A stretch of 64,000 nucleotides of DNA, from positions 1,984,001-2,048,000 of the forward strand of contig JADJEI010000001.1 in assembly GCA_016709155.1 (NCBI GenBank). Direction: 5' to 3'. Positions within the stretch are counted from its first letter, which is position 1, and every line of letters begins with the position of its first letter. The position numbers and the translations under genes are program-made. Positions 1 through 8,959 of this stretch are shown here, in pieces. Source of the DNA: Ignavibacteriales bacterium. GTDB lineage: Bacteria > Bacteroidota > Ignavibacteria > Ignavibacteriales > Ignavibacteriaceae. Under the pieces are notes generated by a model that searched no databases, was not told the DNA's origin, and worked only from the letters and a program-made list of their open reading frames with translations.

Positions 1-761
1 TTTGTAATATCTACAGCGGTCCCAAGGTAAAAGAAAGAATTATCCTTTGTGGAAATTTGTTTTTTAGATGCACACGAAACCCAAATTATGCTTCCATCTT
101 TTTTTAAAACTTTAAGTTCGAACTCATCTCCCTCGTTATAAATTGGAACCTGGGAATTTATTATTTCTAATACCTTATTACGATCATCGGGATGAACTAA
201 CGAAAGAAAATCTTCAACACTGTTTAAGGATTCTAAATCTGAATAACCTAATAGATGTTTCAAGCTGTCATCTGCAAAAAGCCTTTTTTCAGAAGGGTAA
301 AATTCCCATATCCCCGTTTTGCCTGCACGAACAGCAAGCGCAAGACGCTGCTCACTTTGTTTTATTTTTAATTCCATTGCGTGCTTGAATAATGCAAGCT
401 CCACAGTTCGCTCGAGTTCTTTGCTTTCGAAAGGCTTAATTAAATAACCAAAAGGCATAATTGCTTTCGCTTTCTGAAAAGTATTTTCGTCTGCATAAGA
501 CGTGAGGAAAATAACCGGTATATTTATTTTGCCTTGAATTTTTTCAGCCGCTTCAATGCCATCTGTTTTGCCTTTAAGTTTGATGTCCATCAAAACAATA
601 TCGGGTTTTAATTCTGAGGCAAACTTGAAAGCATCATCTGCATTATTAACAATTCTATTAACAATATAACCGCAGCTCTCAAGGCGTTTTTTAATATTAT
701 TAGCAACGATTGTTTCATCTTCAACAACAAGAATATTTATCTTGTCTTTTAAATTATTCAT
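1..761 (-). CDS. Response regulator with PAS domain, C-terminus off window
   Basis: The reading frame opens at ATG 761 and stays open to the window edge, so the C-terminal part is missing. Residues about 1-122 are a receiver domain: an acidic pocket (VVEDE), a phospho-acceptor Asp in DIVLMDIKLKG, and the conserved KPF near the end of the domain. A PAS domain follows (GKTGIWEFYPSEKRL and a WVSC segment). The start codon overlaps the stop of the upstream histidine kinase by 4 bp (ATGA), so the pair is probably translationally coupled and works as a cognate two-component system. The output module cannot be seen; further PAS or a kinase domain is possible. Confidence 0.85.
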   Translation of the reverse strand, partial: MNNLKDKINILVVEDETIVANNIKKRLESCGYIVNRIVNNADDAFKFASELKPDIVLMDIKLKGKTDGIEAAEKIQGKINIPVIFLTSYADENTFQKAKAIMPFGYLIKPFESKELERTVELALFKHAMELKIKQSEQRLALAVRAGKTGIWEFYPSEKRLFADDSLKHLLGYSDLESLNSVEDFLSLVHPDDRNKVLEIINSQVPIYNEGDEFELKVLKKDGSIIWVSCASKKQISTKDNSFFYLGTAVDIT

Positions 762-3394
762 TTCAGGTTCTCATCTTTCCAAATTATTCTAAATCCAGTT
801 CCTAAGTCATTTGCTCTTGTCAATTTGCCGTTTAAGTTTTGAGTAAGCATACCAATTAGTTGAAGCCCGAGCGATTGAGAGTTTTCTATATCGTAATCTT
901 TTGGAATACCGATGCCATTATCACTAATATTAAGTTCAAATTCATTTAGGTTCGTCATTTTTAATTTCAAAATGATTTTTGGTTTTTCAATTTTGCCTGA
1001 GGCGGGAAATGCATATTTCAATGAGTTTGAAATTAGTTCGCTTATTATCATTCCGCAAGGGATGGCGCTGTCTATCGGCAGTTTAATATCTTCCACGTCA
1101 ATTTCAAATTCAGGTTCGCCGGAATATTTTATGTAAGAATTATAAAGATAATCTACCAACGTTGTGATATAATCTTTCATGTCAATCTGGCTGAAGTCGC
1201 CCGTTTGATAAAGTTTTTCATGAATGAGTGCCATCGAACGAACTCTATCTTTGAGATTCTGAAAGAACTTAATCAACTCTTTATTCTCTACTGAGTCTAA
1301 TTGCAGATCTAGCAGGCTGTAGATAATCTGAAGATTATTTTTTACACGATGATGAATCTCTCTTAATAATACTTCTTTTTCGTGCAAAGATTTTTGTAAT
1401 GCTTCTTCAGCAGTTTTGGTTTCAGTAATATCAATAACAGCAGCAAAAATATTTTCTTGTTTATCTCCCAGCAGGATAAAGCCAATCAGTACCCAAACTT
1501 TGCTGCCATCTTTTCTGATATATTGTTTTTGGTAAGGAGTGCATCTTCCTTTTCGTTGTGCCTCTAAAATTTTTCCCATTTCAATTGTATGAAATTCGTC
1601 AGGAGTAATCAATCTGCAATTGAAATATGGTGATCCGACATCACTTCTATCGAAACCAGTGATGTTTAAGAAAGCATCATTTACTTCAAGAATATTTCCA
1701 TGTCGGTCGGACATCATTGTTCCCAAAATACCAGACTGAATTAAAGCGCGAAGCTTTTCTTCAGTTTTAAATAAAGCATCTTCGGCTAATTTTGTTTCGG
1801 TAACATCTTTTGCTATTGAAAGAATTCCCGTTTCCCCATTTTCAAGTTGAATAACAGTTTCTATTAATTCGAGGAAGCAAATGCTTCCATCTTTGCGGAT
1901 ATTCTTAACAAGATGCTGTAATTGTTTGTGTTCAATAATCTTTCCAATATTTGATTCAATTGATTGAAGTGTTTTATCGAATGAAAGCATCTGTACATTT
2001 TTACCAATTAATTCTTCTTTGGTGTATCCTAATATCTGACATATCGCTTCGTTGGCTTCGAGAATTTTTCCATTAACATCAATAAATAAAATACCTGTTG
2101 GAAGCAAGCTGAATAAAGTTCGATACAACGATTCACTTTTTTTCAGCTTATCCACTGCAAATTTCCGAAGGCTGATATCTCTTAAATAATAAATACCATA
2201 ATCTTCATCACTAATTTTAATCCTTGAATAATCTGCTTCAACAGAAAAAACCGATTTATCTTTTCTGATTCCCTCGAATTCAAATATTCTGTGAGCCAAG
2301 TCTTGGGTGGATTGATTTTCTAAAGCACTAAAAAATTCTTCTGATTTATCCACGCTTAATACTGCAGGAGACTTCCCTGTCAATTCGCTGATTGAATGAA
2401 TTAAGAAATCTTTTCGCAGTGATTCATTCGCATATAATATTTTGTTACTTTTTACAATTATAATTCCATCGCGAGAAGTCTTAAACACGGCATTAAACCA
2501 TTCCCTGCTAATCCATAGCTCTTCTTTCTGAGATATTTGTTTCTCTAAATTTTCAATTAAAGAAGCTGAGAGTTTTAAATTTTCATAATCGTTCTTCGAA
2601 GGTTTAAAATCTTTTGTAAATACTGCACACAGCGTTCCGATATGCTTGCCTTCAAGATTTATCGCTTTACCGAAATAAGTCTTAAGTTGAAACTTACTAA
2701 CCGCAGGATCGGATAAATGATATTTTGTCGAAGGTAAATTCCTTATCAACACGCACTTGTCATTTATTGAATTAATCACATCAAAACAAATATGTCCTTT
2801 CGCAATATCAACCGGGACAAAATCATCAGGCAGATTCCATTTGCCAACGGAGTAAAGAAGATCATTATTTAGCCGGTTATAAAAAGCTGCGGATGCATTA
2901 ATCGCTTTGCCGAATCCTTCTACTAAAAGAGTAATATTTCTTATTGGATCAAGTTCAAACCGTTCGATTGATTTTCGGATAAGCGATAACCCTTCAGCAT
3001 TGTTTTTTGATTCATCATCACCTTGGGATTTAGTTTGAAATTTATCTATGGCATTTTTTATTTCAGTTACCTTAAATGGCGACAAAATAATTTCGGAGTT
3101 GAAGCCCGATAAGTTTGTTTCTTCAATTTTGATTTTGCGATCGGCAATAAAAATAATCGGATTATTTTTTGCAGCTCTGAATTGTGAAATTGTTCTAATC
3201 ATCTCGTTATGATTTGATGATGTTAGTTCACACAGAATTATTACCTGCTTTTTATTATTGAGTTTGGGAAAGCTTTTGCTTCGGTATGAAATTACGCTTG
3301 CGGGACTATCAATGATTTTCTCGATTTTAACTCTAAGCCCGTTTCCAGACTTAATCGTATCCGAAAGTATTATAATGTTTTTTTTAGTTTCCAT
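758..3394 (-). CDS. Multi-PAS sensor histidine kinase (HisKA_2 type)
   Basis: 878 residues, soluble, with no clear membrane segment. The order is: a pseudo-receiver-like N-terminus (1-120), a GAF domain (about 150-290), three PAS domains (295-415, 420-540, 545-665), a HisKA_2 dimerisation domain with the phospho-acceptor motif REIHHRVKNNLQ (His681/682), and an HATPase_c domain with N-box SELISNSLKYAF, G-box DNGIGIP and a GTGF loop. Kinases of this type phosphorylate receivers in response to intracellular cues bound by PAS/GAF modules; the ligand here is unknown. The N-terminal receiver-like domain lacks the normal acidic pair, so it is probably not phosphorylated. The gene shares an ATGA overlap with the downstream response regulator. 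Confidence 0.9.
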   Translation of the reverse strand: METKKNIIILSDTIKSGNGLRVKIEKIIDSPASVISYRSKSFPKLNNKKQVIILCELTSSNHNEMIRTISQFRAAKNNPIIFIADRKIKIEETNLSGFNSEIILSPFKVTEIKNAIDKFQTKSQGDDESKNNAEGLSLIRKSIERFELDPIRNITLLVEGFGKAINASAAFYNRLNNDLLYSVGKWNLPDDFVPVDIAKGHICFDVINSINDKCVLIRNLPSTKYHLSDPAVSKFQLKTYFGKAINLEGKHIGTLCAVFTKDFKPSKNDYENLKLSASLIENLEKQISQKEELWISREWFNAVFKTSRDGIIIVKSNKILYANESLRKDFLIHSISELTGKSPAVLSVDKSEEFFSALENQSTQDLAHRIFEFEGIRKDKSVFSVEADYSRIKISDEDYGIYYLRDISLRKFAVDKLKKSESLYRTLFSLLPTGILFIDVNGKILEANEAICQILGYTKEELIGKNVQMLSFDKTLQSIESNIGKIIEHKQLQHLVKNIRKDGSICFLELIETVIQLENGETGILSIAKDVTETKLAEDALFKTEEKLRALIQSGILGTMMSDRHGNILEVNDAFLNITGFDRSDVGSPYFNCRLITPDEFHTIEMGKILEAQRKGRCTPYQKQYIRKDGSKVWVLIGFILLGDKQENIFAAVIDITETKTAEEALQKSLHEKEVLLREIHHRVKNNLQIIYSLLDLQLDSVENKELIKFFQNLKDRVRSMALIHEKLYQTGDFSQIDMKDYITTLVDYLYNSYIKYSGEPEFEIDVEDIKLPIDSAIPCGMIISELISNSLKYAFPASGKIEKPKIILKLKMTNLNEFELNISDNGIGIPKDYDIENSQSLGLQLIGMLTQNLNGKLTRANDLGTGFRIIWKDENLK

Positions 3395-3450
3395 CTCTTT
3401 AATGTAGAGATTTCAAATTTTTATCACCAAATAAAAATTGCTTAAAAAAA

Positions 3451-4401
3451 TCAACCTCGAACAGGGTTATAGATTTCGAACAAAGACGGATAACGCATTT
3501 TCATTCCTTTCAATCCTTGCAAGCCGCCAGTGTGTATTGCGGCAATAACAGAGTTTGTTTCGAAAAATTTTTTCCTGATCAGATCGGCTATGCCAAACAA
3601 CATTTTGCCTGTATAAATTGGTTCAAGTTCAATTTTGTTTAACTTCTCAAATTCGAAAATGAATTGAGTGAGCGAACTATTAACCTTGGCATAACCTTCA
3701 AAATGATATTCTGTTTGAAGTTTCCAATTGCTAAAATATTGTCCGCTGAAGTTATAAACAAGTTCAGAAATGTCTTTATGAAGAAACAAACCGCCCTTTA
3801 AAACCGGAAATCCAATTATTTTTTTAGAATTATTCAATCCGCAAATAAGCCCGGCAAGAGTTCCGCCGGTTCCGCAGGGGGCACAAATATAATCGAAATC
3901 ACTTTCAATTGATTTTACAATTTCGGAACAGCCTTTTACGGCAAGTGCATTTGATCCGCCTTCTGGAATCGGATAAAATTTGCCAAATATTTTTTTTAAT
4001 GATTCGATAATTTCATCAGTATTTTTTCTTCGATAAGAATTTCGATCGAGATAGTGAAGTGTCATTCCATTTTTAGAAGCAGATTGCAGAGTAGGATTTA
4101 GCGGTTGATGTACTTCGCCTCGAATAACTCCGATAGTTTTAAACCCAAATAATTTTCCTGCGGCTGCAAGTGCATGAATATGGTTTGAATAAGCCCCCCC
4201 AAAAGAAAGTAAAGTGTCGTATCCATTTTCCCTGGCAAAGAGCAAATTGTATTTCAGCTTGTACCACTTGTTCCCGGATATTTGAGGATGGATTAAATCT
4301 AATCGCTTAAATAATATAGTCACCTCAGAGGAATCAACACCTGGAAGTTTAATTTCTTGCAGCGGCGTAATTGGATTTTCGGATAATAAATCTATCGTCA
4401 T
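3451..4401 (-). CDS. PLP-dependent D-cysteine desulfhydrase / ACC deaminase family
   Basis: 316 residues, the usual family length. The PLP lysine lies in SGNKWYKLKYN near residue 45, followed by the SFGGAYSNH substrate-loop motif and a glycine-rich phosphate-binding loop (CGTGGTLAGL). Members of this fold-type II family either desulfhydrate D-cysteine to pyruvate, sulfide and ammonia or open the ring of 1-aminocyclopropane-1-carboxylate; the sequence alone does not decide between them, though D-cysteine desulfhydrase is the commoner activity outside rhizosphere bacteria. It ends a minus-strand run of small genes and is 56 bp upstream of the kinase gene. Confidence 0.85.
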   Translation of the reverse strand: MTIDLLSENPITPLQEIKLPGVDSSEVTILFKRLDLIHPQISGNKWYKLKYNLLFARENGYDTLLSFGGAYSNHIHALAAAGKLFGFKTIGVIRGEVHQPLNPTLQSASKNGMTLHYLDRNSYRRKNTDEIIESLKKIFGKFYPIPEGGSNALAVKGCSEIVKSIESDFDYICAPCGTGGTLAGLICGLNNSKKIIGFPVLKGGLFLHKDISELVYNFSGQYFSNWKLQTEYHFEGYAKVNSSLTQFIFEFEKLNKIELEPIYTGKMLFGIADLIRKKFFETNSVIAAIHTGGLQGLKGMKMRYPSLFEIYNPVRG

Positions 4402-4440
4402 TTAGTGCGCTTAACTTTTAACCACATTGTATAAAAGAAA

Positions 4441-4896
4441 TTAATAATTAAGCAGTTTAAATCGAAGACGCATCACTCCATTTTCATATGAAGAAGAAAT
4501 AATTTTGAATTGTCCGATTTCTTCTGTTGATTTAACATGCATTCCGCTGCAAGGGCAAGAGTCATAATGACCGATTTTAATTATGCGGATTACTTCACCT
4601 GCGGTTTGCGGCAATCTTTCTAAATTAAAAATAGATTTAACTTTTTCTCTTTCAACAAATTCTTCAGTTATTAAACTATTCGATTTTATAACAGCATTTA
4701 CCCGGGATTCAATTTCAGATATTTCTTCAGCAGTTAAATTTCTTTCGAAGTGATAATCGCATTTCGATTTTTTCTTTTCAATATGATTGCTGAAAGATCG
4801 TTCGCACTTAAACATTCTAACCATAGTCTGATTTAGAATGTGCTCGGCTGAATGCATTTTCGGATCATAATCTTTATTAGAAATTATTTCATCCAT
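4441..4896 (-). CDS. AlaX-like alanyl-tRNA editing domain protein
   Basis: 151 residues corresponding to the tRNA_SAD editing domain alone. The two halves of the zinc site are visible: HSAEH near residue 16 (HxxxH) and the cysteine cluster SCPCSGMHV near residue 113 (CxxxH). Stand-alone proteins of this kind hydrolyse mischarged Ser- or Gly-tRNA(Ala), or Ser-tRNA(Thr), in trans. The short length suggests the smallest AlaX class. The gene lies 12 bp from the YjbR-family gene and is probably in the same transcript. Substrate specificity cannot be read from the sequence. Confidence 0.8.
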   Translation of the reverse strand: MDEIISNKDYDPKMHSAEHILNQTMVRMFKCERSFSNHIEKKKSKCDYHFERNLTAEEISEIESRVNAVIKSNSLITEEFVEREKVKSIFNLERLPQTAGEVIRIIKIGHYDSCPCSGMHVKSTEEIGQFKIISSSYENGVMRLRFKLLNY

Positions 4897-4908
4897 AAAA
4901 ATTATTTT

Positions 4909-5265
4909 CTATAATTTTTCAAGTTTTTCTTTGTCTGCTTTTTTTAATCCGCTTACAACCAAATCATACGAATGCTTTATTAGCTCTTCGATAAACTCAC
5001 GGTTTAATGAACCATCAAGCACGATTGTATTCCAGTGTGACTTATTCATATGATAACCGGGCTGAATGCAATCATACTGTTCGCGAAGTTCAACAGCCTT
5101 TTCGGGATCACATTTTAAGTTTAATTGTAAAGGAATTTTCTCAAGCGAAGCAAGCAAAAATATTTTTCCCATTACCTTGAAAGTCAAAGTTTCTTCATCG
5201 AAAGGATAATCTTCAACTACTCCTTTTAATTTTAAACAAAAGTTACGGATCAGCTCGATATTCAT
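4909..5265 (-). CDS. MmcQ/YjbR family protein
   Basis: 118 residues matching the MmcQ/YjbR family: an N-terminal helix, then EDYPFDEETLTFKVMGK, a central QLNLKCDPEKA segment, and the late GYHMNKSHWNTIVLDG motif. The fold resembles a double-wing DNA-binding domain, but the cellular role of most members is unknown. It is 9 bp downstream of the FKBP gene and 12 bp upstream of the AlaX-like gene, so these three are likely co-transcribed. Confidence 0.85.
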   Translation of the reverse strand: MNIELIRNFCLKLKGVVEDYPFDEETLTFKVMGKIFLLASLEKIPLQLNLKCDPEKAVELREQYDCIQPGYHMNKSHWNTIVLDGSLNREFIEELIKHSYDLVVSGLKKADKEKLEKL

Positions 5266-5274
5266 TTTTAATAA

Positions 5275-6039
5275 TCATTCTTCCGCATTCAATTTTTCAA
5301 GCATCTGTTTTGCATTAGCATTGTCAGGATTTAACTCAAGCGCCTTTTCATAATACTCAATTGCCAGATCCTTATCGCCTGCAACAGAGTAAGCTTCTGC
5401 AAGGCTGTCATAAACGTTTGATGATTCAGGATATGCTTCAACATTCAGCTTGAAAATAGTAATTGCTTCATTCGCCATTCCTGATTTAAGCAGTTCATAT
5501 CCCAGAGTGTTTAATTCGCTTTCATCAAAATTATATTCGTTAGAAAAATTTTCTTTCAGATAGTAATATTTTTTTACAGCATTGTCAATTCCATTTTCAA
5601 ATAAAGTAATAAGCAAAGTATCGCCAAGAGCAAGCTTTGGTTCTGAAACACTTAAAAGTTCAACATCAAAAATCAAAGTTGCTTTTGGAGGAATTGGTCC
5701 GCGTCCGGTTTCGCCATATGCAAGTTGATATGGAATTATCAATGTGTATTTATCACCGACATTCATCAGAGCAATACCTTCATCCCATCCTTTGATTACT
5801 CTGCCTGCGCCAAGTATAAATTTAATCGGCTCGTCTCTTTCCACCGACGAATCGAAAACCTTTCCGTCTAAAAATTTTCCTGTATAGTGAACAGCAACTT
5901 CTTTCCCCACCTCCGCACGAACACCATCACTCTTTTGTTGAATAACATATTTTAATCCGCTGGTTGTTGTAAGTGTATCCTGTGCGCTGTTTGTTTGGTT
6001 AAAAAACAGAACTAAAAAAAATGTGATTACTAATTTCAT
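5275..6039 (-). CDS. FKBP-type peptidyl-prolyl isomerase with TPR tail, exported
   Basis: 254 residues beginning with a signal peptide (MKLVITFFLVLFFNQTNSAQ). Residues about 25-135 form a complete FKBP domain (VHYTGKFLDGKVFDSS, then RVIKGWDEG, then AYGETGRGPIPP). After a linker, residues about 190-250 hold TPR-like helices (YDSLAEAYSVAGDKDLAIEY). FKBPs catalyse cis-trans isomerisation of X-Pro bonds; the signal peptide puts it in the periplasm, where it could assist outer-membrane or secreted proteins, with the TPRs binding a partner. It is the first gene of a minus-strand cluster and diverges from the polymerase gene across an 84-bp gap. Confidence 0.9.
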   Translation of the reverse strand: MKLVITFFLVLFFNQTNSAQDTLTTTSGLKYVIQQKSDGVRAEVGKEVAVHYTGKFLDGKVFDSSVERDEPIKFILGAGRVIKGWDEGIALMNVGDKYTLIIPYQLAYGETGRGPIPPKATLIFDVELLSVSEPKLALGDTLLITLFENGIDNAVKKYYYLKENFSNEYNFDESELNTLGYELLKSGMANEAITIFKLNVEAYPESSNVYDSLAEAYSVAGDKDLAIEYYEKALELNPDNANAKQMLEKLNAEE

Positions 6040-6123
6040 TAAATACCATCCTTAGTTTATTTATTTTCGTTTTAAAGATAAATCATTTTTATAAATTTTA
6101 ATATTCATAAGTTATACTCAAAA

Positions 6124-8433
6124 GTGACCGAGTTAAAAATTTTCATATTAACAGGCGAATGGATAGACACACGCGGGCAAAATGTGCTTCGTTTTGTTGG
6201 TAAATCTCCAGAGGAAAAATTACCTATCGAAGTTGTAATCACAAACAACAAGCCTGTTTTCTTTGTGGAAAATTCAAGTGAGCTTCCCAATACCAATTTG
6301 TCGTTTAATAGAAAACAATTGAGCTTTAAAACATTTTCCGGACAGTTAGTTGATGCGCTTTATTTTAATTCTCAAAATGAACTGAAGCAATTTTCGGAAA
6401 AGTGTGACGAGCAAAATATCTTAACCTATGAATCTGATGTTGATCCTGTAAAAAGATTTTTAATGGAAAAGTTTGTTAACGCTCAGATTAAACTCAGCGG
6501 AGAGTCGCAAGTCAAAGATGATGTTATTAAGTTTATCAATCCCAAAGTTGAACCTTGCGAAGTTAATCCCGATTTCACTATCTGCTCGCTCGATATTGAA
6601 ACAGGAATGAAAAATAATCTTCTCTATTCAATAGCAGTTCACCTTACTTCAAAAGGTAGTGAGGAAAAAAAAGTTTTCATGATTGGTGATCAATCTAAAA
6701 GGAAACCTGCTCACATTTTATTTTACGAAGACGAAAAAATTCTTCTGACAGAATTTCTTAATTGGTTCAGAAATGCCGATCCCGATATTATTATTGGCTG
6801 GCACGTTATCGGTTTTGATCTTTTATTCATAGAAAATAAATGCAAAGAAAATTTTATTCCTTTCGATATTGCACGCTGCAAAGGCAAAGCTGTGATACGC
6901 AAAAGAAAGGCTGGGGGATATTTTGCTTCCGTCACAGGAAGAATTATTATTGATGGACCTCCTACCTTGCGGGCTTCGTTTTTCAATTTTGAAGATTACA
7001 AACTCGAAACCGTTGCGCAGGAAATTTTAAAAGAAGGGAAAACTATTACTCCCGATCAAAATAAAGTAGCTGAAATTGAAAGGTTGTTCAAAGAAGACAA
7101 ACTAACACTTGCAGAATACAACCTTAACGACTGCATGCTTGTTACAAATATTTTTCAACAAACAGGATTGATTGAACTGAGCATCAAGCGTGCACAGCTT
7201 TCCGGGCTTTTAATGGATCAATTGGGAATGATGACTCAGGCATTCGATCATTTTTATTTGCCGCATTTGCATCGTGCAGGATATGTTGCCCCGAATGTAA
7301 AGGATTTGCAAACATCAGATCACGCTGCCGGCGGTTATGTGCTTGACCCCACCCCGGGAATTTATGAAAATGTAGTTGTGCTTGATTTTAAAAGCCTGTA
7401 CCCTTCAATAATCCTTACATTCAAAATTGATCCGCTTAGCAGATTGCTTTCTGATATTGACACTATCGAAACGCCAAACAGAATAAAATTTTCTTCAACA
7501 AAATATTTGCTTCCTCAATTTATTGAACAGCTAATGAAGCAGAGAACTTTTGCGAAGAAAAAAAATGATGCACAGCTTTCGCAGGCAATAAAAATTTTAA
7601 TGAATAGTTTTTACGGGGTAATGGGTTCTTACGGCTGCCGCTTCTACCACCCCGATTTGCCAACCGCAATCACAGGGACGGGGCAGTATCTGTTGCTCCA
7701 GAGTAAAAAATTTCTTGAACAAAATGATTACAAAGTGGTCTATGGCGATACAGATTCTTTGTTTGTCAAACTAAAAAACAACGAAGGTGATGAGGGTGAA
7801 GCAAGCGGAAAAAAGATTACAACTCTTCTTAACAAATTCTGGAAGCAAAAACTAAAGGACGAATTTAATGTTGAATCCCATCTTGAAATAGAATATGAAA
7901 AATTCTATAAAAAATTTATTATCACACCCGCAAGAGGCAGTGAAGCCGGCGCAAAAAAAAGATATGCCGGGCTAATTGAAAAAAATGGTAATCAGCAAGT
8001 TGATTTTGTCGGCTTAGAATCTGTGCGTTCGGATTGGACACGACTTGCAAAGGATTTTCAACTTGAACTTTACAATCGTGTTTTCAATAATATTGAAATT
8101 GAAAATTGGCTTAGAGAAATTGTTCAGAAAGTTTACACCGGCGAGTATGATACCAAACTTGTTTACAGGAAACGTTTAAGAAAAGATGTTGTGGATTACA
8201 CAAAAAACATTCCGCAGCATGTACGAGCCGCACGCCTGATTGATCAAAGCAGCGGAACGGTTTATTATGTTATAACTAAAAGAGGTCCGGTACCGATAGA
8301 ACTAAAGCACACCGATATTGATTATCAGCACTACATCGAAAAACAATTAAAGCCGATCGCTGATTCAATACTTTCGTTACTCGGTAAATCATTCGACAAT
8401 ATTGTGCAGTCAGGTCAGCTTAGTTTCTTTTGA
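6124..8433 (+). CDS. polB: DNA polymerase II (family B)
   Basis: 769 residues, close to the 783 of E. coli Pol II. The 3'-5' exonuclease motifs are present: SLDIETG, WHVIGFDLLFIENKC and YNLNDCML. So are the polymerase motifs: A (LDFKSLYPSIILTFKIDP), B (KILMNSFYGVMGS), C (YGDTDSLF) and a late KKRYAG. All catalytic acidic residues appear intact, so it should be active and proofreading. Pol II enzymes act in replication restart and translesion synthesis. The start is a GTG; no ATG in frame lies nearby upstream. A strong hairpin terminator follows at 8440. No damage-response operator was recognised in the short upstream gap. Confidence 0.95.
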   Translation: MTELKIFILTGEWIDTRGQNVLRFVGKSPEEKLPIEVVITNNKPVFFVENSSELPNTNLSFNRKQLSFKTFSGQLVDALYFNSQNELKQFSEKCDEQNILTYESDVDPVKRFLMEKFVNAQIKLSGESQVKDDVIKFINPKVEPCEVNPDFTICSLDIETGMKNNLLYSIAVHLTSKGSEEKKVFMIGDQSKRKPAHILFYEDEKILLTEFLNWFRNADPDIIIGWHVIGFDLLFIENKCKENFIPFDIARCKGKAVIRKRKAGGYFASVTGRIIIDGPPTLRASFFNFEDYKLETVAQEILKEGKTITPDQNKVAEIERLFKEDKLTLAEYNLNDCMLVTNIFQQTGLIELSIKRAQLSGLLMDQLGMMTQAFDHFYLPHLHRAGYVAPNVKDLQTSDHAAGGYVLDPTPGIYENVVVLDFKSLYPSIILTFKIDPLSRLLSDIDTIETPNRIKFSSTKYLLPQFIEQLMKQRTFAKKKNDAQLSQAIKILMNSFYGVMGSYGCRFYHPDLPTAITGTGQYLLLQSKKFLEQNDYKVVYGDTDSLFVKLKNNEGDEGEASGKKITTLLNKFWKQKLKDEFNVESHLEIEYEKFYKKFIITPARGSEAGAKKRYAGLIEKNGNQQVDFVGLESVRSDWTRLAKDFQLELYNRVFNNIEIENWLREIVQKVYTGEYDTKLVYRKRLRKDVVDYTKNIPQHVRAARLIDQSSGTVYYVITKRGPVPIELKHTDIDYQHYIEKQLKPIADSILSLLGKSFDNIVQSGQLSFF

Positions 8434-8439
8434 TAAAAT

Positions 8440-8472
8440 AAAAAGTCCCGCTTTGTTGGCGGGACTTTTTTT
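8440..8472 (+). terminator. Rho-independent terminator after polB (family A)
   Basis: A perfect stem GTCCCGC / GCGGGAC with a 7-nt loop, preceded by five A and followed by seven T. The A and T runs extend the stem, so it can terminate transcription from both sides. Near-identical copies occur at 22486 and 47042. Confidence 0.9.
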
Positions 8473-8549
8473 CATTTAATTATTTACAGGCAGGGGTGTA
8501 AACACACAATTAGAACATAGATATTATACAACAATCGCTGCATTTACGA

Positions 8550-8832
8550 CAAGCCATGGCGCCCCCGCGAACCGTGAGGGTACGCTGGCGATCCGGCATG
8601 GCACGCTCACGAATCGTGAGGGCACATTTTTGAATCGGCATGGCACCCTCACGCTCTGTAAATGCACATTTTAAAGCTGTATAACACATTCACGCACCGT
8701 GAGCGTACATTTTCGGACCTCCATGGCACGCTCACGCACCGTGAGGGCACATTTTGGGACCTGCAGGGCGCCCTCAGCCATTTAAAATGCACGTGTGAGC
8801 ATTTAAAATGTGCGAAAATGAGCGATTTCAGA
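8550..8832. repeat. GC-rich 21-bp tandem array 1
   Basis: About 13 diverged units with a strict 21-bp period. The core (GGCAC or variant) falls at 8558, 8579, 8600, 8621, 8642, 8663, 8683, 8704, 8725, 8746, 8767, 8788 and 8809; one step is 20 bp. Units alternate between CATGGCACGCTCACG and CCGTGAGGGCACATTTT, giving a 42-bp super-period with dyads (CTCACG facing CGTGAG). The array is far more GC-rich than the surrounding DNA. It lies between two convergent genes, each with its own terminator. The last unit contains TGTGCGAA (8809), exactly 24 bp before a GGTTT that begins a flank shared with array 2. Short open frames inside it (e.g. 8662-8850) are by-products of a period divisible by three. 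Confidence 0.9.
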
Positions 8833-8900
8833 GGTTTAAGGCGATTTTAGGGGGAATTATTGTGGGAGTAAACGGTTAGAGAGTAGAAAAATTTGCAAAT
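8833..8900. repeat. Conserved flank of 21-bp array 1
   Basis: This stretch aligns with 23051-23115: GGTTT, a GG.GATTTT..G core, an AAT.ATTG box and GTGGGA occur in the same order and nearly the same spacing. Similarity continues through the adjacent terminator into the end of the T9SS gene on the minus strand. It forms the fixed side of a composite element whose other side is the variable array. Confidence 0.7.
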
Positions 8901-8904
8901 AAGA

Positions 8905-8937
8905 AAAACCTCCGATAGCATTGCCATCGGAGGTTTA
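8905..8937 (-). terminator. Rho-independent terminator of T9SS gene pair (family B)
   Basis: An 11-bp stem AAACCTCCGAT / ATCGGAGGTTT around a 9-nt loop; on the minus strand it is followed by a T-run. It terminates the minus-strand genes starting at 12357 and 10654. A sibling lies at 23124. Confidence 0.85.
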
Positions 8938-8959
8938 AGAACAAGGATTTTATCCTGAA

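Noticed and set aside
8550..8832. CRISPR array
   Set aside because: Units are 21 bp with no separate spacers, the repeats are poorly conserved, and no cas gene is in the window.
8662..8850. 62-codon frame in array 1
   Set aside because: Same cause as in array 2; it runs into the conserved flank and has no start signal.
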